Source: Solenopsis invicta
Lineage: Eukaryota; Arthropoda; Insecta; Hymenoptera; Formicidae
Assembly: GCF_016802725.1 (NCBI RefSeq)
Contig: NC_052670.1
Span: 15,219,641 to 15,283,640 of the forward strand
Direction: 5' to 3'
DNA: 64,000 nt
Positions 37,336 through 48,395 of this stretch are shown one piece after another; the stretch's first letter is position 1, and every line of letters starts with the position of its first letter. A program made the position numbers and the translations under genes. A model generated the notes under the pieces. The model ran no database searches and had not been told where the DNA came from. It saw only the letters and a list, made by a program, of their open reading frames with translations.

Positions 37336-37779
37336 AAATATATAAAGAAATTGAAGTTGGACTATGACAACTTTTAATTTTAGATCTAAATAAGTTCAAA
37401 TATAGCAACAAATCTTCAGTTTAAAAGGTTCAAACTGTTTGATGTTCTCGAGATTCGCGCTATTCGAACTATGCAATCACCTAATGCTTCCAAGCACTAA
37501 ATAAAATAGATAAAATGAAATAATGAAGTACAACATCTTACGCGGTCTCGTCGGAGACTCGGAGAATTTTCACTGAAGGGATAGGCACGTCCCAAAGATT
37601 TGCGCCTTCGCTGCCTCTTAAGGTATTAAAGTTCTCGAAAATATTTTCAACCGTCGCAGCCTTGGCAGAGTGCTTTTCGATAAAGACGAACAGTGCCGAT
37701 TGTTCGTGCAGCCCGCATCTTTCGCGAAACTCGGAGAATTCCAATACTCGTGATGGTGACCAAATCGAATCGTACTACA
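37336..37779. other. Spacer containing one coding-like fragment
   Basis: AT-rich spacer apart from the minus-strand frame at 37,538-37,744, annotated separately. Confidence 0.4.
37538..37744 (-). CDS. Unrecognised coding-like fragment (68 codons)
   Basis: A minus frame of 68 codons in an otherwise stop-rich AT region. It opens at TTG, so a real start is lacking and it would have to be an exon or a relic. The composition is protein-like (CGLHEQSALFVFIEKHSAK, then ENFNTLRGSEGANLWDVPIP) and it ends in a TAA stop. Upstream, CACGAG could be a weak splice acceptor without a good pyrimidine tract. I do not recognise the family. It could be a 3' exon, a retrocopy fragment or chance. Confidence 0.25.
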   Translation of the reverse strand: MEFSEFRERCGLHEQSALFVFIEKHSAKAATVENIFENFNTLRGSEGANLWDVPIPSVKILRVSDETA

Positions 37780-38097
37780 TGAAAAGAACGATTTTGCTGA
37801 AGTATCTAAAAATTTAGCTAGACACGGATCGGAAAGTAATTTTGTTGGACCATCAAAATAATCTATACAATTATCTAAAAATCCAATCAGAGATTTGAAA
37901 ATAGTTTTGCTAATTCATCAAAATAATTCATACAATTCTGTACCTTGGTGCTACAAAGGCAACAATGTATGAATTAATAGAAGGACATTGGCCCTTTTAG
38001 CATGCCAAGGCACAGAATTATTTTGATGGTTTAGCAAAATTCTTTTCAGATCTCTAATTAGACTTTCAGATATTTCAGCTAAACCGTTTTTTCCGCA
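37780..38097. mobile_element. Palindromic MITE with CCATCAAAATAAT repeats
   Basis: The left half (TTTTGCTGAAGTATCT, CCATCAAAATAATC, TTTTGCTAATTCATCAAAAT, ACCTTGG) is mirrored by the complement of the right half (CCAAGGCACAGAATT, ATTTTGATGGTTTAGC, AGATATTTCAGCTAAACC). The left arm contains the TTTTGCT..ATCAAAATAAT block twice. It abuts the family 2 element that follows. Confidence 0.75.
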
Positions 38098-38374
38098 CAT
38101 TAAAAAATAGTTTGGTAATAACAATCAATTTAGCCGATAATTATTAAGCTTTGGTGAAATAGTTTTAATTAAATATTCAGTTAATATAACTAAATATTTA
38201 ATAATATTTAGTAACCAATTGGTTACTATTATGTTTGCTTCTATTAGCGTTATTACTGTTTATTATGTGCATTAGTGTAATTATTATTTATTTATTTATT
38301 ACGTAAATAAAATATTTAATTGAAATTGTTTCACCCAAGTTTGATTATTATTATCTACCCAACTCTTTTTCACT
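38096..38374. mobile_element. MITE family 2, copy 3
   Basis: The left end reads TTAAAAAATAGTTTGGTAAT and the right end, reverse-complemented, reads GTGAAAAAGAGTTGGGTAGA. The interior matches 5,579-5,822 (TATTAAGCTTTGRTGAAATA, TTTAATATAACNAAATATTT, TTTGATTATTATTATCT). Its presence in a second location confirms a dispersed family. Confidence 0.8.
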
Positions 38375-39392
38375 GTTCAGCCGCAAAAGGACATTTCGCT
38401 CGGGCAACATAAAATTTATTTCGAGCACGCATCGATACATTGCGGTGCACGCTAGCAGTCGACCGACCGCAAAGTTAATCGCTTCGATTTACTCACAATA
38501 GGACTGCTTGAACGTGACCCGAGCAAGTCGTGTGGCTCGTCTCGGGACGAGCGAACGGCTGTTTCGTCTCGCACGAAATCAGAAGCGACAGCCGTCGATG
38601 GCGATCCGCGAATTCTCGAAGACCCTCTCGAACGCCAGCGATTATCGTCGGTGATTTCTGCTGACAGGCACAAAGTTCGCCCATTGTTCCGCTACAATGA
38701 AATTGAGACGTTACTCGCGGAAAGCGGAAGGTAAAGCTGCCGACATGAAATGACTTGCGATTGCAACACGATTCGAGCACACGCGTGCGTACACGCATTC
38801 CGTTGCCTCTGAAGAAATATTCCGTAATTGACGCATAAACGGAGTCACCGGTATAAATAATAAATTCTTTCGCTTAATCGAGGGATTTTGTGAATGCTAA
38901 ATACGCCGCTCATTACTCGTAATATATATTATTTATTGTGTTTAAACGTGAAATATATGATGCATGATCGCTTGCATTTTTATTAAATTTCGCGTGCACA
39001 TCTCGAGCCAATTCACATCTGTTTTAATATTTTAATGAGCAATTCAATTAAACATTAACGTGTATGCAATGGAATCTCGGAAATCAAACATTTTTATGTT
39101 CTAATTTATTGTTTATAACAATATGTGATACTCGATGAATACTTAAAGATCTGTACTATTGATGCAACTGCGTAGAATTACATTAATAAGACACTTTTCG
39201 TAATCATTAATAAGATTTCACGTATTGTTTATGTATAATTTTAGTTTGGCCGTAAAAATTAAACAGTTAATCTACAACTTTGCAGTGCTCATCGCATATT
39301 TCAAATACTTACCATACCCGAAACTTTACATGAGTTTAGCTTTAATTAATATCTCTGTAACAACTTTTTAAATTATTTTTTAAAAGCGTTGC
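38375..39392. other. Non-coding spacer with short CpG-rich segment
   Basis: CpG-rich at about 38,380-38,830, then AT-rich. Minus frames at 38,452-38,798 overlap each other and lack domains. Confidence 0.4.
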
Positions 39393-39910
39393 AGTTTAAT
39401 GAATTATTTTATCGTGGTTGCAATTAAAATTTTAGTTGTAATACAATTATAAAATTGTATCACTACGGCAACAATATTTGCGCAACTATTAGTTTATAGT
39501 ATCTCAACGGAAACAGTATCTCAACTATAATTACGTAGTTGTACTGTAGATTTTATTGCACTACAGATAAGTTATGACAATTACATACTTCATAGTAGTT
39601 TACGTACGGCAGATTAAGCATACGACCAGAATAACTATGAGCAGTGGTGCGAGGTTCTAAGTACTAGGAATGATAACGATCCCGAGTTCGAATTTCAGTC
39701 GGCTCAATTTTTCCGTCATCTACATTCGCATTGCTATCTTTCAATAGTTTAGCCCACAATTTTACTACAAATGGTTAATATTTTCTGCATTTTCTTAATT
39801 CACATAACTTGTTTTTATTTCTATTACAACTCTGTAATACACAGTTGAAGTGCTAATTATTCACAAATTTTATAATTGCTAATACGATATTTTTTTTCTC
39901 TCTGAGAGTG
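39393..39910 (+). mobile_element. Family 3 element, 5'-truncated copy
   Basis: Matches 60,700-61,218 from its internal TTTTATNGTNGTT block to the right end (GTTTACGTACNGC, CAGTGGTGC, CAATTTTTCCGTC, ACAATTTTACTACAAATG, CTCTCTGAGAGTG). TA follows the right end. The left end is missing or unrecognisable. Confidence 0.75.
39640..39715 (+). other. tRNA-like segment inside the family 3 element
   Basis: GCAGTGGTGCGAGG followed about 30 bases later by CCCGAGTTCGAATTTC resembles the A- and B-box halves of a tRNA gene, the kind of sequence seen in tRNA-derived SINEs. Decayed equivalents occur in the copies at about 60,970-61,025 and, on minus, 20,185-20,262. No complete cloverleaf was found, so it is not called as a tRNA gene. 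Confidence 0.35.
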
Positions 39911-41539
39911 TAAACATATCTTCACCATTTTTTTATTTATGCACGACGAGCTACATGGTTAATGGAGTTGAATTTTGGCAAGGATATACAAACAGATTTG
40001 CTACAATTGTTCATACGATTTTTATGTACAATATACATCGAAGCATATTAAAAAGAAACGCGATATATCAGTCATTCGAAGTATCTATCGCAAGGTGCCA
40101 TAAAATCGTAACTTGAATCTTTATCGTTTAAAAATTACACGCATCAGTTAAAAAGTTTAATAAAACATTAGATTCGCTTTATATTACAATGTTCTATGTA
40201 ACTTTTAAACAGATCGGAGCATTTCGAGTTTTCGATTTTGGGTTATCTCCTTGAGGGGAGATTGATAAAAGAGACACGCGTTTCGATGTTTTTCAATTTT
40301 TAATATCGATTGCTTGCACGCTATTATGCTCTAATGCCACGTTTTAAACGTTAATACGGCCAGGGCGCTTGTAAATACGGAGCGCCCCGATAATCGATTG
40401 TACGTTTATTGGTTGTGCCGATAATCCAGATTACCCTTAATCCGTGTATTCGGATGTTCGGAAATACGCTCGTGAGGGGGTTCCCGATTGTAAGCAATAT
40501 TTTACTGTAATCGTGGTTATATCTTCTATCGTTTTCAACGTTGGAAACGCAAAGGCACCCGCGGCTCAAAAATACATAAAGGTCACGAAACTCCGTTATC
40601 TCTCCAATTAATTGTGTCCGCAAGAACAGAAAATTGAATTTTAGTTTAATCGCCGGTGCAGGTTCGTGAAAAAAAAGAAGAAAAAAAACGGGCACTCATC
40701 ATCGTCGCGCATAGCGAATTAATTGGAGCCGCGCAACGTTGGAAATACGAGATTAAATCTGTCGTCCTAATTCCCTTTACCTTCACGTCACGCTGATACG
40801 CGTGACATATTTAAACTTCAACATTCGAATTGGATGCTTTGTAATTGGGGGGAGGAAGGCTCGTCAGCGAATTTAACTATTCAAACAACGGAATTTAAAA
40901 TGCCGTGCCATCGTCAATCGGCCATCTTTTGCTGTTCAAAGATTAATGCGCCGATATACGGAGGCTTATGGAGAATATAAATAGCGCGTTTGTTTGGACC
41001 GCGCGACGCGAATTGATATCGACGCGCGAAGTTTATTGCGGTGGCCGCAAGGTGATTTAAGGGGCGAGACTCCTCTTCAAATTTGTTCGTGCCAAGATTT
41101 TGAGCCCGCGATCACCGAACACCTCCCATTCCGGCACGCCGCGCCGAGACATTAACGACGCTAAAATTTATTGGCGCGAGGTATTTATTATGTTTCCCCG
41201 CATACTTTCGCTCGTAGAAACAACTCGTTTATCTCCTTACTTGCCGTTCGGCCGAGCGAGACGTTCGCGCGTTTCCACCTGCGTATATGCGGTCGCATTC
41301 GTGCACGATGATGTATCGTACGAATTAGTCGTAAATCACGACGGGGAGTGATGACACCATTTATCGCGACGAGCGGTGAATCCGCGGTGTTCGCGATGAC
41401 TTTCCTCAAACCTTTGCGCATCGTATGAACGCTCAATTTGCATTTAGTATTCGCATTTATCGCATTTACACAGTTGCAGCGAACAATCGATGCCTATTCG
41501 AAATATTTCCTTTAACTCGAGATTAGTCATCCCATTTAT
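39911..41539. other. Non-coding spacer with CpG-rich segment
   Basis: AT-rich to about 40,320, mixed to 40,680, CpG-rich at about 40,680-41,440. A 114-codon minus frame at 40,351-40,695 and shorter ones at 41,100-41,436 have no domains. Confidence 0.35.
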
Positions 41540-42475
41540 CTTTCTTTTGCGTAAACGATCACTTAGAGTGATTTTTTTACTTTCGAGTTAAAAATCATTG
41601 TTATCATAATTATGTATTGTATATTATTTATTGTTTTATAATTTATTAATATTTAGGACACACTATGTGAATTGTAGATTTAGTCAATATTACTTGAAAA
41701 GATAAGACATCAAGAAAACGTTACACAAACGGAAGAAGCACAGCAAGCAACTTATTATGACAGCATTTCTAAAAGAAATGAAAAAATCGGTTAAAATGCT
41801 TTTATATTGCGAGTTTTTGTTAGGATTGTATACTTAAAAGTTTATAAAGAATAGTTATGAGGAACGAAAGAAAGTTACAATATTATATAAATATATAATA
41901 TTATTTTAAATTTATAATATAAACTATTACCACATTTGTTTGATTTTATAACATAATTACTTCGAATGTTTTCTACACTCCAGCTAGTTTCAACAGATCA
42001 GTATTATGAATATATGAGTAATAACTTTAGAATGTTTACTTAAATTCTGTAAAAGAATTCTCGAATTTTCCAGGAATTTTATTCAAAATTCCTAGTGTTA
42101 CAAGGAAATTTCTTAAGACAGCTTTAAAATAAATTTATTTCTTTTAACATCCTTTTAGTCCGGAAATAGCCATTCCATATTTTTTTGCGAAAACACGAAC
42201 ATCTGAGACGATTTTTACCTAGTTAGAAGTTGTTATTATATGTTATTGATAATTTCTGTAATTTATTAATATCTAAGGATATTAATATTTTCTGAAGAAA
42301 GTAAGGAAAAGCCAAGAAAATGTTAAACAAACGGAAGAAGCACATCTAGTAGCTTGTTATGACAGTATTCCTAAAAAAACAATGAAGAAATCAGTTAATA
42401 CAATGCTTTTATATTGCAAAATTTTGTTGGATTTGTATATTTAAAACGTTCGTAAAGAAAATAGTTATTAGGATA
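41540..42475. repeat. Diverged tandem duplication, period about 600 bp
   Basis: The segment near 41,560-41,870 is repeated near 42,195-42,475. Shared blocks in the same order are ATCATCTGAG/ACTTAGAG plus GATTTTT, TAATTTATTAATAT, CAAGAAAACGTTACACAAAC and CAAGAAAATGTTAAACAAAC, GGAAGAAGCACA, TTATGACAGYATT, ATGCTTTTATATTGC and TTTTGTTRGGATT. A third, weaker trace of the start is at about 42,805-42,860. No coding frame is shared. Confidence 0.75.
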
Positions 42476-44147
42476 AAAATATATATCCATTTTATATCAA
42501 TTTAAATTGAGACTAAATAAAATTTGTATTGTGTTTGTTTTTATGGAATTATTAAAAATGTTTTATTTTTACTGTATTATATTATATAAATATTACAATG
42601 TATGAAATATTTTTCAAGAAAGATAAAAATAAACTTTTATAAAAAAATAATATAAACTTTTTCTATTTATACAAACTTTTGTATAAATATAAAAATAGCT
42701 TACAATACTTACTTAACTCAAACCTCATTGTTTATATTATTACTTCGAATTTATAATATACATTCTTATAATATTCAAATTTTAATATGACGTAATTATT
42801 TTACGTAAATGATCATCTGAGGTAATTTTGCTTAGAAAGTTTCAACAAATCAATCCAATAAATATATGAGTTCAATAAATCAATACAATGAATATGCATA
42901 ATTTAATAATTTGTTTCTATTATAGAAATTGGGTCTCGGAATTTTCGAATGACAAGTAGATATGGATTTTAGCTTAATGAACATATACGCTGTGACAAGA
43001 GCTTCATTTTTCTTTTATTTTTGCCGAGTTAAAAAAAATTCTGATTCTTTAATTCGCTTTCATTAGTGAAGAGCTTATCAAAATTGCAGGAGTGATAGAT
43101 AATCGAGTTATTTTAGATTACGCTACAAGAAAGGTTACAAATATAAAATAGTCGATATTTTTAATATTAAAACATGATATATCACACTGCGTACTATCAT
43201 ACGTATAATAGTGACTCGTTTCGCGAATAACTTTGATGCCAAGCGTTTTTCCGATTTAAATTCAATTTTTCATGTGTGTTCCCATTATGTGATGTAATTT
43301 TAACTAATACTATCAGATTCGACGGCATAACCACTAGCTAAAATGTCTCATAGATTACATGATTTTATTTAATTTTATACGATTTTATCTAATTACAAAT
43401 TTGATTTTTTTATTGCGTATGAAAAATAGATGATTTTATCGGATTATACAATGTTTTCTCGTAATTGCATATGTAATTATTTCATTTCTAGTGATTAAAA
43501 ATGATTTTATTTGATTAGAAACTAGTAATTAAAAATAATTTGATTAGTGATTAAAACGATTCTAGTGATTAAAAATTTTTTATTGATTAAACATAATTTT
43601 ATTTGATTAATTGACTGCCAGTGTGTTTTAAATAAAATTAAATAAAATAATCATTAGACATCGGTTTCTGTAAATTTATGTTGAACTTCGTCTGAAGATA
43701 AAAAAACATTACGCAATTTGGAACTGAAAAAAATATAAATATATATCTATATATTTTATTTTAGTTAAGATTGTAGTGTTTGTAGTTAAAACAAGAAAGG
43801 TATTACCATATTATTTATTTTTCTTACTAATCTAACCACGATCAATGAAAAATAACTTTATATTTGTGTTAACTGTTTGTTGTCCCAAAATGTGCAAAGA
43901 TGTTTCAATTTACCGTTGCTCTAACAGCAACCACTGCAATCTTATTATAAAATAAATGACGCGCTTACACATACATACATAATTATAATAGATATTTACA
44001 TATTCACTAAAAAAAACAAATTTGTCGGGAAAATAAAAAATAAATTGATAAAAAGTTTTAATTCAATATTTACTATCTGTAGAATATATTTGTTAGATAA
44101 AATATAGAATTATATAATATTGAATTATATCGATCAGATCTCGATCA
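42476..44147. other. AT-rich spacer with a TGATTAAAAAT-rich patch
   Basis: Very AT-rich. Between about 43,370 and 43,610 the words GTGATTAAAAATGATTTTAT and GATTTTATTTGATTA recur in variable form four or more times, a decayed short tandem repeat. Nothing else was recognised. Confidence 0.45.
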
Positions 44148-44270
44148 GGGCACGTATTATGCATTTGTTCAAAATTATTTAGTTATTTCCTAGATTTTTA
44201 TTGTATTTTCTAGGGGAAACGGAATAATTCCGATCGGAATCAATTCCGAACAAATGCATAATACGTGTCC
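44148..44270. mobile_element. Short MITE, GGGCACGTATTATGCATTTG ends
   Basis: The left end reads GGGCACGTATTATGCATTTG and the right end, reverse-complemented, reads GGACACGTATTATGCATTTG; both continue with TTC, so 22 of 23 positions match. About 123 bp, non-coding. CAGGG at the left edge would fit a hAT end, but no 8-bp duplication is evident. Confidence 0.8.
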
Positions 44271-45504
44271 AGATTGCTCGTTTCAAAAACTAAGGAATGA
44301 TGTCTATTTCATAATACTTTGTACTCGTCGAGTATGGCAAAAACGGGTCTTTTCATAATACCCTTCTCTATTCGTTGATCGATTACGTATTTCAATTTTG
44401 CGATTTAAGGATCGAGAATCGGCAGCACAGGGTCGGAAGTTTGTCGAGAGCTGACAGTTATCTACTCGTGTACCAATTTGCATTTGACATTATATTTAAC
44501 ATGGGTAAACAGATTCTCTCTCTCTCGCCGGCGTTTCTTATGCGCCTACAACCGTCCATGTCGAAAATCCGTCATTACGTGACTCTCGCGGTGGATAGCC
44601 GACATTCGTAAACAATCGTTGGCGCCAAAATTCACCGATGACTCGACGCATCTTATCCCGGCCCGCGCGCCTACACTAATCTGCTACGCAAATACACAAG
44701 AGCCACGCTCTCTTCTCGCAGCACGACGACGGAAGCCGGGACGCGTAATTCGCGGGCTGGTATTTTAATTGACAGACTGACAGACCCACGGACCCGCCGC
44801 GCGCGTCGGGAACTACTCGAATCCCCATCTCCCTATCGAGTCTCGAGCACTTTCTTCCCGATTGAACGAACGCGCGTGAATCAGCGCGCTGGCACGCGGC
44901 GGTGATGTCAATCTTTGCTCAGCTGACTGACGAGATTGGCCTCACCTTCTCCTCGCGGGGCGCACACGGGATGACGATCTTTCCTCAGCCTCGCATTCTT
45001 TCGCGCCCGCGCGCGACTTCGCGCCCGCTGAGAGACCTCGGCGAGGAGAACGGGGTGAACGACGTGCATCTTCTCTCCGGCGCACACTCACACGCGCACG
45101 CCACGCCGATGTTATCACGTCGCTCTGAATCTGTCCGTTGCGAAATCCCGAAGATTTATGGCTATCAACTACCGGCGTTAGCAGCAGTCTACTTTGCTCG
45201 CAATGTTGATATTTTGCTGAAGTATCACCGCGCTCGTACCGTTTTCAAGCGTGCGATATACATTTTTCAGCGGCAGCGTCTCTCAACCGCTGTTGTTGTT
45301 TCTTTTTACAGGATATTTGCGTGTATTCACTTGAAAAGTATGCGAGGCAATTATTTTAAAACGCAATATAAACGAAAAAGCCTTTGATGGTTGTAAATCT
45401 TAATACTAATATTTATTGTGCGATTTTTTTATGTACATTTTCAAGTTCACGAAACTGCGCGCTGAATAATTTTTCGATCTTAAAATAATTTGTTGCTTGT
45501 TTGC
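44271..45504. other. CpG-rich island upstream of the tandem array
   Basis: CpG-rich from about 44,370 to 45,330. It holds a 161-codon plus frame at 44,902-45,387, the longest in the window, but that frame is Arg/Ser/Ala-rich with no domain and lies where stops are depleted by GC content. It may be a regulatory island. Confidence 0.3.
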
Positions 45505-45989
45505 ATTAAGGTCCCTAAAAATAGGAGTCTGGACAATGTTTTTCAATTTTTCAACCAATTATATTTAGATGTCATTAAGTTCGTGCGCGTTGTTTGAAAT
45601 CGCCAAAAATATTTGCACATTTGAAACGAAATAAATATACGTTCGATCATAGAAAAGAGAAAAAGAAACAAAAAAAATACTGAATGCAAAAAGTGCAAGC
45701 AACGTGAACAAACCTATTAAGTATGGTTATAGGAAAATATGTAGAAAAGTTGTCGAGATATAGAAAAATGTTTTTTTTTTCATGGAATTTTTATTATTAT
45801 TAAACAATAATACATTTTTATAGTACAAAATAGTAAAAAGATATTAAAGAAATAGAAAGATATTATAGTATGATTTAATAAATAATACCAAATAACACTA
45901 AATAATAATCTTATGTAGGTAATTAAAAATATTGTTTTATGAAAAGAGCCACTGATTCTTCTTCAGAAACTTCAGATAATTGGTAAAAA

Positions 45990-46050
45990 AACTATCGATG
46001 GCTCTTGATAACTAAAATTATCGATAACAATCGATAGTGCTATCGATAAT
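45990..46050. promoter_or_regulatory. Cluster of ATCGAT (DRE-like) sites
   Basis: Four ATCGAT cores, two of them in full TATCGATA context, occur within 60 bases overlapping the stop end of the unit A gene. TATCGATA is the core bound by DREF/BEAF-type factors in flies. Unit B keeps a mutated version at 51,606-51,660. It could be a promoter or insulator of something reading outward, or chance in AT-rich DNA. Confidence 0.35.
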
Positions 46051-46334
46051 TCTCCATCTCTACTTGCTGCGTGTAGTCTGAATCAGGTTTTAAACAGGCC
46101 CTTTGTTGATTTCCCTGTTCGAGGTTAAAAATCTTCATCTCAAGATTGTTTTGCTCCTTAAATTGTTCAACCAGCAGTTGTTTTGATAGTGACAATTCGT
46201 GTTTTTTCTCAGCCAGCTCCACTTTTAACTGATCAACTTGCAACTGCAAACTATGACTATAACGCGACTCCAATATCTTTGTATTGTATATACATGCGTC
46301 TTTATTTTGTAGTTCCAAGGACATCTGTTGCAAT
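46040..46334 (-). CDS. Coiled-coil gene, unit A, exon 3 (terminal)
   Basis: The last coding exon of the unit A gene. On minus, the acceptor GCTTCAG ends at 46,335 and the exon opens with one base completing an Arg codon from exon 2, then LQQMSLELQNKD. The frame runs to a TAG stop after ..VEMENYR. Residues are heptad-like throughout (ILESRYSHSLQLQVDQLKVE, LAEKKHELSLSKQLLVEQFK), so this is a long amphipathic helix predicted to form a coiled coil. There is no signal peptide, membrane segment or catalytic motif. It joins exon 2 in phase 2. Unit B has a frameshifted copy, and unit C keeps only the first 20 or so bases. Function unknown; probably a structural or adaptor protein. Confidence 0.6.
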
Positions 46335-46423
46335 CTGAAGCGAACAATAAATGTTAATCGTCAACAGGATTTATCTTTAATTGCCGGGAAGAGAGTCTCT
46401 ACATTTATACGCTTCTTAGGGCT

Positions 46424-46563
46424 GCGTTCGAAAAATCTATTTGTCGGGTAGAGTAACTTTGAGTGACCAATCGGGATGAAGAAATCTTAAGAAATTTCAA
46501 GACTTTTTTATCCTGATTTGTCACTCAAAGTTACTCTACCCGACGAGTAGAATTTTCGAACGC
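46424..46563. mobile_element. Palindromic MITE, GCGTTCGAAAAT type, shared by all units
   Basis: The left arm GCGTTCGAAAAATCTA and GGGTAGAGTAACTTTGAGTG is mirrored by the right arm (CACTCAAAGTTACTCTACCC, TAGAATTTTCGAACGC). The same element sits at the same intronic position in unit B (about 52,042-52,187) and, partly deleted, in unit C (about 57,178-57,272). It therefore predates the duplications. Confidence 0.85.
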
Positions 46564-46797
46564 GGTTTAGCGGGAGTGTGGTGTCACCTCGAGGAGCCTG
46601 ACACTTTTCGGCACAAATCTAAATAAAATACAACGGGGAAAACTGACTTTGCCGAAACAGGTGCCAGTTAAACGAATCAGCATAACTGAGCATCGCCGGT
46701 AATAATTTAACTTAAGGTTGGTTTATAATAGTCGTTACGGTAAGAAATTGGCCAATCATAGTTGATTGTTCTTCTGAAAATCTACTACGATTGGCTA

Positions 46798-47225
46798 CAC
46801 CGAGGGAAAAATTATGATTAAAGTTAAGAAATCTTTTCTTTAAACACATTTTTTCAAGTTGAAGTGAAAATGCTTTTGAGAAAAATAAAAATTTATTTGA
46901 TTTCAAGAAATGACGTTATTAGCTTTTACTAAAGTAAATAAATTATTTGTTCAAATTATTTATTTAATTGAAATAAGTAACTTTTTAATTCAAAGAAGCA
47001 CTGATGGAATTATAAGAAGTAATTTACTCGTTTTTCATTTAAAAATATATTTCTTTTATTTAGAAAAGGATTTTAGTTGCCCAGCCAAATTATTTCTTTG
47101 ATTCTAATAAAAAGAAATAACCAAGAAATTCTTCACATCGAAGAAACTTTTGTTTGACCGTATAGCAATGCACAAATTTGTTTCATACAAATTTTCTTTG
47201 ACCCGAAGAATCTTTTCTCTGGGTG
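46798..47225. mobile_element. 428-bp TA-flanked element, insertion proven by empty site
   Basis: The ends read CACCGAGGGAAAAA and, complemented, CACCCAGAGAAAAG, with TA on both sides (46,796-46,797 and 47,226-47,227). Unit B has the uninterrupted sequence (AATTAGCTAGTTTCTTACGG) at about 52,670-52,690, and unit C also lacks the insert. This shows an insertion into intron 2 of unit A after duplication. It is a non-coding Tc1/mariner-type MITE. Confidence 0.9.
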
Positions 47226-47690
47226 TAGTTTCTTACGGTTACGGTTATTATAAACCTATTATTTACTCTCTGTCTTTTTCGAAATTTCACTCCTACAGAG
47301 TGACAATGGAGCTTGTGTAATTTATTGAATAATTTTCTAATCTACCGAATTTAATATTATAGAATGATTGGACATCGATATCTGACGAATAATAATATAA
47401 TTATTATTACACAAAATGTAATGGTTCTCCCATAGATGTAAAAAAAATAGATGTAGTTTTTTAAAAAAAAAGCAATAATAAACAAAATATACAATTTGAT
47501 TATTTTAGATTGAATTGATTTGAATCTTGAATAAAGACGGCAACGATTTAAAGATGTATCGCAAAGTAAATAAAAAGAAATGTTTAGATCGCATCAATAG
47601 GTGTTAGTACTTATTTATTTTGCAAGTAAGAGACACGGTGGGCAACTCGTCTGACGGAGTTAAAAACAGAGTGCGATGTATTGTACGTAC

Positions 47691-47867
47691 CTCGCTTCGA
47701 GATCCTTGTTTCTATCTTGCAGGGATTTAATATTCGCTTCGAAAAAGTTTAATTTGTTATGTGCTTCGTTGAGAGTCTCCTGCATGTTGAATAGTTCGTT
47801 CTCGTACTTGGCCTTGATATTAGAGACCTCTTGCTTCAATCGGGAATTCTCGGACTCCAGCATATAC
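47691..47867 (-). CDS. Coiled-coil gene, unit A, exon 2 (177 bp, symmetric phase)
   Basis: Internal exon on minus bounded by acceptor GCGGACAG and donor GAG|GTACGTAC. It is exactly 59 codons and begins and ends in phase 2, so it can be added or lost without changing frame. The peptide runs YMLESENSRLKQEVSNIKAK to ..NKDLEAR, a heptad-repeat helix. It is a duplicate of the second half of exon 1 (ERCLLESENFQLKGEIFHIK ...TDLEAR); the flanking intron is duplicated with it (47,370-47,690 resembles 47,887-48,395). The same exon pair exists in unit B, while unit C has only the exon 1 version. Confidence 0.65.
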
Positions 47868-48180
47868 CTGTCCGCAAAAGATAGAATAGACATCGATATC
47901 TGACGAACAATAATATAATAATTAATATCACACAAAATGTAATGGTTTTCCCATAGATATAAAAAAAATGGATGTAGAGTTTTAAGAAAGAGCAATAACA
48001 AACGAAATGTATAATTTGATTAAGTATTTCAAATTGAATTAATTTGAAGCTTGAATAAAGATGGCAACGATTTAAAGATCTATCGCAAAGTAAATACAAA
48101 GAAATGTTTAGATCGCATCGATACGTGTTAGTATCTATTTATTTTTTGCAAGTAAGAGACAAGGTAGGCAACTCGTCTGA

Positions 48181-48354
48181 CTAGAATACTAAAGATATAG
48201 GTATTCCTCCTCCATTTTTAGTTATTTCCTCCCGCCTCCTCACTCCTTACCCTTGTGACGAGGCAGCGTATAGGCAAGGAGTGAGGAGACGGAGGGGAAA
48301 GGACTAAAATGGTGGATTATATACCACAGTATACTCATATCTTTAGTGCCTTAG
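48181..48354. mobile_element. Palindromic MITE inserted in intron 1 of unit A
   Basis: The left arm ACTAAAGATATAGGTAT and CCTCCTCACTCCTTACCC is mirrored by the right arm (CAAGGAGTGAGGAGACGGAG, ATATCTTTAGTGC). It interrupts the sequence GTCTGAC/GGAGTTAAAAACAGAG, which is continuous at 47,650, 53,100 and 58,466. CTGAC is repeated at both edges, a probable 5-bp target duplication. Confidence 0.85.
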
Positions 48355-48395
48355 ACTGACGAAGTTAAAAACAGAGTGCGATATGTTTAATGTAC

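Noticed and set aside
44902..45387. 161-codon plus-strand frame, the longest in the window
   Set aside because: Lies in a CpG-rich island where stops are rare, low-complexity Arg/Ser/Ala start, no domain and no splice partner.
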